NCBI GenBank assembly: GCA_016839665.1
Contig: JAEOTU010000147.1
Location: forward strand, 1-16,507
From: Candidatus Hodarchaeota archaeon
GTDB taxonomy: Archaea; Asgardarchaeota; Heimdallarchaeia; Hodarchaeales; Hodarchaeaceae
Reading direction: 5' to 3'
DNA length: 16,507 bases
Part shown: positions 1 to 5,502 of the stretch, piece after piece
Layout of the letters: every line of letters begins with the position of its first letter
Numbering within the stretch: the first letter of the stretch is position 1
Translations under genes and position numbers: made by a program
The notes under the pieces: generated by a model
Told to the model about the DNA's origin: nothing
The model's input: only the letters and a program-made list of their open reading frames with translations
Database searches by the model: none

Positions 1-153
1 AATCTTCATTTCGATTTCCATGAAACCACAACCAAGAACTGCTAGAATATGAAGAAAAATTACTATTCAATGGAAAAATTGAAAGTTTTTTAAACAACTT
101 TGCTTCAGAAATCCTTAGATAAGTCAGGGCAACATATTTTCCGGAGACTTTCA
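1..153. other. Window edge and leader of the first gene
   Basis: No complete gene is visible here. Plus-strand frames entering from the left close at TAG 43-45, TGA 50-52 and TGA 21-23, so an upstream gene could end in this stretch, but too little is present to say. A TTTTTTAAA run at 86-94 is a plausible TATA-like box. A transcript starting about 25 nt after it would begin near 115, which excludes the TTG at 100 as a start and leaves a short leader before the ATG at 154. Confidence 0.35.
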
Positions 154-855
154 ATGGGACCACCAAGGCAGCCTACCAGAAGAAAAGACGATAAAACTGA
201 CATTACAGGCCTTCCACGACCTCCTTCATTGTTAGATAGTAGTTATTCCTCAATTTCACCACCACCTGATCTTCCCCCTGCCCCAGTTAAATCACAAGAC
301 ATTCTATCTCGTCCTCCGTTTCCAGAAACTCCAAGACAACCCTCAATAAGAGAAGAGGATATTTTTAATATTCAAGATGATGTAACAACCGATATATTGA
401 AAGAGCTACGTCATTCAGATTTTGGATCTTTTCTGGAGCACATTCCAGAGGAAAAACAACTCAGAATAACTGCAGATGAGATTGAAAGTGCTCGATTCCT
501 CGCTGATAAAAATTCCTATCTAGAAGCAGGAAAAAAGCACTTGGAACTAAATTTTGTCGAAAATGCCTCAATGAACTTTTCCTGTGCCATCCTTTGCTTA
601 TTTTTAGGGGAGGATGTTTTTGCAGCTGCTCATTTGATTGCCAAGATAGCATCAACGTTACCTCCCTCAATTGTGAATAGTTACTTTTTTCAAGGAGTGA
701 AACTACTTTTAAAAGCCAATTTGTTAAAAAACTCGTCTTACTTGGATCAGGCAGAGAAATGGCTTTTGAAAGATACTGACCATTTGTACAAGGAAGATAC
801 TGAAATCATTCGAAGAGCTTTACGACAATCTGAGCTGAATTTGGAAATCCATTAA
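154..855 (+). CDS. Proline-rich protein with C-terminal TPR/SNAP-like helical domain
   Basis: I do not recognise a named family. The 233-residue product has a disordered, proline- and charge-rich N-terminus (about residues 1-75, with PPRQP, RPPS, SPPPDLPPAP and RPPFP stretches). The rest is almost wholly helical (about 100-233), with repeated helix pairs such as A-rich AGKKHLEL, FAAAHLIAKIA and LLLKANLLKNSSYLDQAEKWL. Spacing of small residues and aromatics resembles TPR or alpha-SNAP solenoids, so protein-protein scaffolding is the likely role; this is inference. ATG 154 is chosen because GGAG at 143-146 lies 7 nt upstream. The frame also allows TTG 100 (251 residues), but that has no ribosome site and sits on the TATA-like box. 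It has no membrane segment. It is convergent with the Arf-like GTPase gene, only 15 nt away, which makes a trafficking or GTPase-regulation link possible but unproven. Confidence 0.72.
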   Translation: MGPPRQPTRRKDDKTDITGLPRPPSLLDSSYSSISPPPDLPPAPVKSQDILSRPPFPETPRQPSIREEDIFNIQDDVTTDILKELRHSDFGSFLEHIPEEKQLRITADEIESARFLADKNSYLEAGKKHLELNFVENASMNFSCAILCLFLGEDVFAAAHLIAKIASTLPPSIVNSYFFQGVKLLLKANLLKNSSYLDQAEKWLLKDTDHLYKEDTEIIRRALRQSELNLEIH

Positions 856-856
856 T

Positions 857-881
857 TTCAAGTTATCTGATCATACTTGAA
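857..881. terminator. Inverted repeat between convergent genes, possible bidirectional terminator
   Basis: TTCAAGT (857-863) and ACTTGAA (875-881) form a perfect 7-bp stem with an 11-nt loop. It lies exactly in the 15-nt gap and over the stop codon of the minus-strand GTPase gene. The position suits a two-way termination or mRNA-end structure, but archaeal termination relies mainly on T-runs, which are weak here. Confidence 0.3.
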
Positions 882-1461
882 TTGTTGATAGGCGGCCAAA
901 CAGAGATTTTATCTGATACATATCCATGGAAACCTGCTTCCCTTCCTGTATGGCATCTGCGAGCCAGTAAATCCCCTTATGAATTCCTTCACCAGTTTTT
1001 GCACTAGTCCTGAAAATGTTCAAAACACGGCTCATTTTCTTATTGATTCCCATGAAATTTGCTAGATCTTCTTCATTCAGTTCCGTCTTACTTTGTTCGA
1101 GAATATCAACCTTATTCGCGAAGATGGCCAAAGGAATGTCCTTTAAATGGTTCATTTTCAGCATACGCCAAAGATTACTCCTAGCTTCAGGATATCTTGC
1201 AGGGTCGCTGACATCGACAACATAGATTAAACCTGCAGAATTTTTAGTATACATTTCCCAAAGAGCTCTTCTAAATTGTAATTGTCCTCCAAGATCCCAT
1301 GCTGAGAATGTGACATCACCTATCTGGATTGTTTCAGCATTCATACCTATTGTGGGAGTAGTATCTGGTATCCAGCGGCCTGTTTTCAGTCTTTGAAGCA
1401 TGGTTGTTTTCCCAGCCCTATCCAGTCCTAAGACACTAATTTTAGCATTTTTTTTAGACAT
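871..1461 (-). CDS. Arf-family small GTPase
   Basis: A 196-residue P-loop GTPase of the Arf/Sar type. All five G motifs are visible: G1 GLDRAGKT (12-19) followed by T20, switch I TPTIGMN with T37, G3 WDLGGQ (55-60), G4 NKVD (116-119) and G5 TSAKTGEG (152-159). WD-x-GGQ after a TIG-x-N switch I is the Arf-family signature. Q60 aligns with the catalytic glutamine of Arf1, so GTP hydrolysis should be intact. Arf proteins cycle between GDP and GTP states to recruit effectors. The N-terminus is MSKK, without glycine at position 2 for myristoylation and without an obvious amphipathic helix, so membrane attachment as in eukaryotic Arf is not supported. The C-terminus carries about 20 extra residues. 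Such Arf-related GTPases are numerous in Asgard genomes. The gene is divergent from the deacetylase gene and convergent with the helical protein gene. Confidence 0.93.
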   Translation of the reverse strand: MSKKNAKISVLGLDRAGKTTMLQRLKTGRWIPDTTPTIGMNAETIQIGDVTFSAWDLGGQLQFRRALWEMYTKNSAGLIYVVDVSDPARYPEARSNLWRMLKMNHLKDIPLAIFANKVDILEQSKTELNEEDLANFMGINKKMSRVLNIFRTSAKTGEGIHKGIYWLADAIQEGKQVSMDMYQIKSLFGRLSTIQV

Positions 1462-1544
1462 ATTTTCTTATTCCCCGTGGATTTTTAATCAATTTGCAAA
1501 CACATACATAATAGCTTACATTAAGTTAATTTAAAAGATTAACG

Positions 1545-1558
1545 ATTCCCGAGGGAAT
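1545..1558. promoter_or_regulatory. Operator-like palindrome between divergent genes
   Basis: ATTCCC-GA-GGGAAT is a perfect 6-bp inverted repeat with a 2-nt centre. It lies between the divergent Arf-like and deacetylase genes, just behind a TATA-like ATTTAAAA (1529-1536) that could serve the minus-strand GTPase gene. Dyads of this size are typical of dimeric helix-turn-helix regulators, but no regulator is identified. Confidence 0.35.
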
Positions 1559-1610
1559 TTGTTGGTGATCGCAATAGAACTGATATTAAGTACTTCGATA
1601 GGTTTATTAG

Positions 1611-1640
1611 GAATAGTTACTAATAGTAACTAATAGTAAG
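1611..1640. repeat. Three tandem 10-bp repeats containing a 15-bp dyad
   Basis: Three consecutive 10-mers read GAATAGTTAC, TAATAGTAAC and TAATAGTAAG. Within them GTTACTA-A-TAGTAAC (1616-1630) is a perfect 7-bp inverted repeat around one base. The 10-bp period places copies on the same DNA face. The array ends 21 nt before the deacetylase start codon, so a repressor bound here would block transcription or the start of its mRNA. This is a candidate operator. Confidence 0.45.
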
Positions 1641-1661
1641 AAGGGATTTGTTCCCATTTAG

Positions 1662-2873
1662 GTGAATCGAACCGTGATAAAAACAGGGGTTATTTGGTCA
1701 GACCAATATCCTGAATATAATTTGGGAGAAGGACATCCTATGAACCCTAAACGGTTACTCATCCCATATTGGTTGCTCAAAAGTATGAAATTGTTTCAAT
1801 TGCCAGAAATTCAATTATTCACACCCCAACCTGCGTCGGACTCAGAAATCCTATTATTTCATTCCCCTAAGTATCTACAAGCGATGAAAATATTATCAAA
1901 AGCAGGAGGAGGGGCTCGTCCAAGGTTAGGATTAGGAACAGGTGATTGTCCTGTGTTTCCAGAGATGCATGATTCATCCAGCTTAGTAGTCGGAGGATCA
2001 TTGGAAGGAGTTAAACGTATTCAAAGTGGTGACGTCCAACAAGCTTTTGTGCTCCTTGGTGGGTTGCACCATGCATTTGCGGAACGGGCAGCGGGATTCT
2101 GTTATTACAACGATGTTGTAATTATTATTAAATATCTTCAACAACAATATGGATTCGAGAGAATACTCTATATAGATACCGACGTTCATCATGGAGACGG
2201 TGTTTTGGGGGCGTTCTATGAGGATAAGAGCGTTCTTGGAATATCTTTACATGAATCTGGTGAGTACATATTCCCAGGTACAGGGCATCATGACGAAATT
2301 GGGCTAAACAACGGCCTTGGCTATACAATAAATGTTCCACTTTTTCCTGGAACGTGGAATGATTTGTATATAATGACCTTTGAGAACATTATTCCGTGCA
2401 TCTGGGAAGAATATGATCCTGAGTTTGTTATCTGGCAATGTGGTGCTGATGGACATTTTCGTGATTTTTTAGGGCATCTTGCATTAACCACTGATTTGTA
2501 TTCTTACCTTGGAAAACGGATAGCTGAATTAAGCCGTCAGGGTAGTGCTCAAGGGAGGTTATTATTACTGGGAGGCGGTGGTTATAATCCTGATTCAGTT
2601 GCGCGTGTTTGGCTGGCAACTTTAGCTGGTATTACTGGAATAGAGTTACCAAAAGAATCCCCTCCCGAATGGATTGATCGTTGTAAAGAAAGATTTGATT
2701 TCGAGGTTAGTCCTCACTTAACAGATCCACCACTTAATTGGAAGCAGTTAAGTGGTTATCCATTTATTGAGGATGAGATTTTAGAGGCTACCCACCAATC
2801 CATACATTATCTAAAAAGGGTATTAAGGGATATTCTTGATTGGAAAAATTGTGAAAAATACTTCCAAGATTGA
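1662..2873 (+). CDS. AcuC-type histone deacetylase-family enzyme
   Basis: A 403-residue zinc-dependent deacetylase of the class I HDAC/AcuC arginase-like fold. The family removes acetyl groups from lysines or small amides; the substrate here is unknown, and acetylated histones, Alba or acetyl-CoA synthetase are options. The active site is complete: tandem H136-H137 in GLHHA, zinc ligands D174 and H176 in the IDTDVHHGDG motif (171-180), third zinc ligand D263 in CGAD, and transition-state tyrosine Y308 in LGGGGY. The N-terminal GHPMNPKR (24-31) and the GTGDCPVFPEMH segment (92-103) match AcuC more than eukaryotic HDAC1. Length is normal for AcuC. The GTG start at 1662 is supported by TGVIWSDQYPEYN aligning with the usual N-terminus; upstream purines AAGAAGGG (1638-1645) are a distant ribosome-site candidate. 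It has its own promoter region with operator-like repeats and is followed by a 428-bp gap, so it is probably monocistronic. Confidence 0.92.
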   Translation: MNRTVIKTGVIWSDQYPEYNLGEGHPMNPKRLLIPYWLLKSMKLFQLPEIQLFTPQPASDSEILLFHSPKYLQAMKILSKAGGGARPRLGLGTGDCPVFPEMHDSSSLVVGGSLEGVKRIQSGDVQQAFVLLGGLHHAFAERAAGFCYYNDVVIIIKYLQQQYGFERILYIDTDVHHGDGVLGAFYEDKSVLGISLHESGEYIFPGTGHHDEIGLNNGLGYTINVPLFPGTWNDLYIMTFENIIPCIWEEYDPEFVIWQCGADGHFRDFLGHLALTTDLYSYLGKRIAELSRQGSAQGRLLLLGGGGYNPDSVARVWLATLAGITGIELPKESPPEWIDRCKERFDFEVSPHLTDPPLNWKQLSGYPFIEDEILEATHQSIHYLKRVLRDILDWKNCEKYFQD

Positions 2874-3204
2874 ACAACTCTATTTTTAGAATAAGATCCT
2901 CATTTCTAGGAATCTTAAGTTATTCAATTAATAATTGTAATAGAATTTTGTCCTGTTCTTATCAACACGTTTGTTTTTTTAGAGTGGAAACTGAATAAAA
3001 TACATCTCATAACTTTGATCGCTAAATAAAGGATAAATTTGTAAGTAAGTAATTTTTCAAACCAGTACGATGGAGTAATATTTAGAAATCATGTTACTAT
3101 ATTCTTATAACGAATTGCTATTACAATTTAACAAATCTTTAGATATACTGGCTTTTTCATAAAGAAATCATTTATTTGTGATGACAGATTTGGTAGTGAA
3201 AGAC

Positions 3205-3227
3205 TTTATACCATAACGATTATGGTA
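3205..3227 (+). promoter_or_regulatory. TATA-like box overlapped by an 8-bp inverted repeat upstream of orc1/cdc6
   Basis: TTTATA (3205-3210) is an archaeal TATA-like box about 95 nt before the orc1/cdc6 ATG. TACCATAA-CGA-TTATGGTA (3209-3227) is a perfect 8-bp dyad that overlaps the last bases of the box and extends to where the initiation complex would form. Such an arrangement suits repression by a dimeric regulator, possibly autoregulation. No transcript start is visible directly. Confidence 0.42.
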
Positions 3228-3305
3228 GAAGGATCTGATACATTGGTAGAAGAAGAACCTACTCACAAATCCAGGAAACTGGAGGAGGTCATAAATTTCA
3301 TATGA
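3222..3305 (+). CDS. Possible 27-residue leader ORF overlapping orc1/cdc6
   Basis: An ATG at 3222 opens 27 codons (MVEGSDTLVEEE..., acidic then basic), ending in TGA 3303-3305. It overlaps the orc1/cdc6 start as ATGA, the layout of translational coupling. There is no clear ribosome site before it; the start codon sits inside the inverted repeat 3209-3227. It may be a chance ORF, and I recognise no family. Confidence 0.15.
   Translation: MVEGSDTLVEEEPTHKSRKLEEVINFI
3281..3289 (+). promoter_or_regulatory. Strong Shine-Dalgarno for orc1/cdc6
   Basis: GGAGGAGGT is nearly a full complement of the archaeal 16S rRNA 3' end. The 12-nt spacer to ATG 3302 is a little long but supports that start; no other start codon in the frame lies closer. 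Confidence 0.6.
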
Positions 3306-4522
3306 ATGACAAAAAGTCGGTTGACATAATCCAAGATGCCTTGTTTTCATCATCAGTCTTCAAAGAAGGAGGAGAAAGAACTCTCCATCAATCGTATATT
3401 CCCGAAATCCTTAAATTCAGAGAAGACAATATTCGACGAATAACTCAAAACTTCCGCCCATTATTTTTAACCAGAAATAGAGGAATTGAAGGTTTCTCGA
3501 CCAACATTGCGCTAACTGGCCCTGCTGGAGTTGGAAAAACAGTAACAGCACGATACACAATAGAACATCTCCATACAATGGCTGAACGTCATCACATAAA
3601 ATTATATACTGATTACAAGAATTGTTGGACAACACGTACGAAAACATCAATTCTCCGTAGTTTTCTTCGAGATCGTTTCGGAGTAGCAAGTCGAGGTTTT
3701 AGTGATGAGGAATCAACGGACATTCTAATACGACGATTGAATTCTGAACAAGCTTATTTAGGTTTGATACTTGATGAGGTAAGTGTATTACCCCAGAAGG
3801 ATATTCGTGGGTTTATTCATCTACCTGAAGAATTTGGAGCAGAACATCGGATTTCACTAATCATGATCAGTAGACCAACGGAGTGGAAAGTCACACTTTC
3901 CTCAATGGTCTCTCAACGCATTGCTGATGTAATTCAATTTCAACCATACAAGTTGGAAGAAACTAGAAAAATACTTGATTACCGTGCACAATTAGCATTT
4001 AAGGCAACAGCTCTTTCAGAAGACATTCTTGAAATGGTAGCAGAGATATCTGACCAAACAAAGAATCTACGACATGGAATTGAAATTTTCTATCGAGCAG
4101 GTCGAGCAGCAGATCAATTAAAGTTGAGTGAGATTACGCCAGAAATAATTCGAAGAGCTAAGAATGATGTCTTTCCTGAAATGCGCGCAGACATTCTAGA
4201 AGAGCTAAAAACCCATGAGTTGTTTACAGCACTAAGTATTGCAAGAAGATTACATCATAAGGGAATCACAGCAACAACAATAGAACATTCATTCAAAAAT
4301 TATCGGATCATTTGTGAAGAATGGGGTGTACGGCCAAATGGTGAGGCTGCCTTCCGAAATTATCTTTCAACACTTGAAAACATTGGGATTTTAGGAAAGG
4401 TTACCAAAGGGGTTAAGGGACGAAAAGGTGTTCGCGCTCGTTTGACTATTCATGATGTACCTGCAGCAGTTTTAATAGAGCGAATTGAAGTTTTTCTCTC
4501 TAAACGGTTCCAAAAAACCTAG
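3302..4522 (+). CDS. cdc6: Orc1/Cdc6 replication initiator
   Basis: A 406-residue AAA+ initiator, the archaeal protein that binds origin recognition boxes and loads MCM. Visible parts are Walker A GPAGVGKT (73-80), Walker B LILDEV with D158-E159, a sensor-2-type arginine in NLRHGIEI (R257), and a C-terminal winged-helix DNA-binding region (about 300-395, ending in GVRARLTI). Length is typical (about 380-420). One oddity is the sensor-1 position: after the strand LIMIS the sequence reads RPTEW, where Cdc6 proteins usually have an asparagine (ITND type), so ATP sensing may be altered or this may be a divergent paralogue. The start is set by the GGAGGAGGT ribosome site. Upstream and downstream gaps both hold ORB-like motifs, and gins23-mcm follows, which supports a role at a local origin. 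Confidence 0.92.
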   Translation: MNDKKSVDIIQDALFSSSVFKEGGERTLHQSYIPEILKFREDNIRRITQNFRPLFLTRNRGIEGFSTNIALTGPAGVGKTVTARYTIEHLHTMAERHHIKLYTDYKNCWTTRTKTSILRSFLRDRFGVASRGFSDEESTDILIRRLNSEQAYLGLILDEVSVLPQKDIRGFIHLPEEFGAEHRISLIMISRPTEWKVTLSSMVSQRIADVIQFQPYKLEETRKILDYRAQLAFKATALSEDILEMVAEISDQTKNLRHGIEIFYRAGRAADQLKLSEITPEIIRRAKNDVFPEMRADILEELKTHELFTALSIARRLHHKGITATTIEHSFKNYRIICEEWGVRPNGEAAFRNYLSTLENIGILGKVTKGVKGRKGVRARLTIHDVPAAVLIERIEVFLSKRFQKT

Positions 4523-4550
4523 TAAACCCTCTAATGAGGCTCAGATCACT

Positions 4551-4577
4551 ATTTCACCAAACGAAATGGCGAAATGG
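4551..4577. repeat. ORB-like cluster with tandem CGAAATGG
   Basis: The sequence contains AAACGAAA, the right half of the archaeal origin recognition box core, within CACCAAACGAAATGG. CGAAATGG is repeated in tandem (4562-4569 and 4570-4577). ATTTCACC (4551-4558) and GGCGAAAT (4568-4575) form an 8-bp inverted repeat with one mismatch. It begins 29 nt after the orc1/cdc6 stop. It could be a degenerate Orc1 site or a termination structure; similarity was judged by eye. Confidence 0.3.
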
Positions 4578-4720
4578 GTTGAGAAAATATAATTTAACGT
4601 TTATACTAGCCTTTTTAATATTCTAATCGATATTTTCTTGATCTCGAGTTAGATTTAATCTTTTTTATTTATTTGTACTCACGAGATGCAATAATATTTA
4701 GTCTTGGGGATATTCTTTTT

Positions 4721-4745
4721 TTTAAATAGGGCCGAAAGGTCTTAT
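4721..4745 (+). promoter_or_regulatory. TATA-like box and GAAA-tetraloop hairpin before gins23
   Basis: TTTAAATA (4721-4728) matches the archaeal TATA consensus. Overlapping it, ATAGGGCC (4726-4733) pairs with GGTCTTAT (4738-4745) through 8 pairs, two of them G-U, closed by a GAAA tetraloop. If the box is used, the hairpin is not transcribed; if transcription comes from upstream, it would be a stable RNA stem. The two readings exclude each other. Confidence 0.3.
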
Positions 4746-4746
4746 A

Positions 4747-4830
4747 ATGTATGTTAAAAGAGACATTCTTGTTGAGAAGAAGAAGATAATGTTTAGAATA
4801 GAGCCCCTAAGTTACAACAACATTCCTTAA
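4747..4830 (+). CDS. Possible 27-residue basic peptide
   Basis: ATG 4747 opens 27 codons (MYVKRDILVEKKK...), ending at TAA 4828-4830. AAAGGT (4735-4740), 6 nt before the start, is a fair ribosome site. The peptide is lysine-rich with alternating hydrophobic residues. I recognise no family and it may be a chance ORF in the leader of gins23. Confidence 0.2.
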   Translation: MYVKRDILVEKKKIMFRIEPLSYNNIP

Positions 4831-4878
4831 AAAAAAGGGTATTTAGGTTTCTTTACAGAAAAAAAGTAATCTAATATA

Positions 4879-5487
4879 GTGCGGGTTCTTGATCTTAAGA
4901 GAATTACAGAAGGGTTTATTTTGCATAAAGGCTCTGGATCAACACAGTTAGAAATGGCAAATGAGCTAGAACGAGTACGATTTGAATTAACTGAAGGGAA
5001 TGTCTCAGTGAAATTTCTCCAAAATTTCCCTGGTTTTTCATTTGAGAATATAAAAATACCATATTTATCTAAAGGAAGTCAGAGTGAAGTTCCTTTTTTC
5101 ATTGCGGAAAAATTGCTAAAAAAATCAGTAATTGAAGATTTTAGTGAGAATTTAGCAATTGATTTACAAGATTTAGAAGGAGCAGTTCGCAGAGAAGTTC
5201 GTGCAGGTGAACTACAACAACTTCCCCCAGATTTCCATATGTTACTAAAAAATCTTATTTTAATAAAAGAAGAGAAAGATTCTCAATACAGTGAATTAGA
5301 ACAAAAAAGACAAAAGACTAAATTTAATCAATTGACACACGAAAGAGTCTCAAAGATTGTGAAAATGACTGAGAGTAGAAAACTTCTTGCGAAGAAAAAA
5401 AGGAATCTAACAAAAGCAGAGCAAGTATTATTCGAAAAAATAGTCGATTGGATTCAGAGTTGGAAGGCTGAATTCATTCAGGAATAG
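4879..5487 (+). CDS. GINS complex subunit, Gins23-type
   Basis: A 202-residue protein matching the archaeal Gins23 (Psf2/Psf3-like) layout. A small beta-rich B domain comes first (about 1-85), containing the Psf2-like IPYLSKGSQSEVPFFIAEKL segment; the helical A domain follows (about 100-202), opening with GELQQLPPDFHMLLKNL, the conserved LP-x-DF start of GINS A domains. Order B then A distinguishes Gins23 from Gins51 (A then B). GINS bridges MCM and the GAN/Cdc45-like protein in the active helicase. The C-terminus is lysine-rich and helical. The GTG at 4879 is the only usual start after the in-frame TAA at 4867-4869, although no strong ribosome site precedes it. The gene lies 15 nt before mcm, an operon arrangement found for gins23-mcm in many archaea. 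Confidence 0.75.
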   Translation: MRVLDLKRITEGFILHKGSGSTQLEMANELERVRFELTEGNVSVKFLQNFPGFSFENIKIPYLSKGSQSEVPFFIAEKLLKKSVIEDFSENLAIDLQDLEGAVRREVRAGELQQLPPDFHMLLKNLILIKEEKDSQYSELEQKRQKTKFNQLTHERVSKIVKMTESRKLLAKKKRNLTKAEQVLFEKIVDWIQSWKAEFIQE

Positions 5488-5502
5488 GTTGAGGGGTTGT
5501 AA

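Larger units (their letters stand above)
2874..3301. other. AT-rich intergenic region upstream of orc1/cdc6, candidate replication origin
   Basis: This 428-bp non-coding stretch lies directly before orc1/cdc6, where archaeal origins commonly sit. It contains AGTGGAAACTGAA (2983-2995), which shares AGTGGAAAC with the published archaeal origin recognition box core (AGTGGAAACGAAA type). A weaker look-alike in opposite orientation (around 3055-3075, reverse strand ACTGGTTTGAAA) lies about 70 bp away across very AT-rich DNA that could unwind. There is also a CAATTA-A-TAATTG dyad (2925-2937). Only one box is convincing, so the origin call is an inference. Confidence 0.38.
4523..4878. other. AT-rich gap between orc1/cdc6 and gins23-mcm
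   Basis: A 356-bp region with no convincing gene. It holds an ORB-like/repeat cluster at 4551-4577, a T8 run (4716-4723) that could terminate orc1/cdc6 transcription, a TTTAAATA box (4721-4728) that could drive gins23-mcm, a GAAA-capped hairpin (4726-4745) and a possible 27-codon ORF (4747-4830). The rest is AT-rich without structure I can interpret. Confidence 0.5.

Noticed and set aside
1..21. Possible minus-strand gene start (ATG at 21) running off the left edge
   Set aside because: Only seven codons are visible and there is no ribosome site on the minus strand before it.
4681..4878. tRNA or C/D-box RNA in the orc1-gins gap
   Set aside because: The GAAA hairpin prompted a check, but there is no T-loop GGTTCGA-type sequence and no paired RTGATGA and CTGA boxes.
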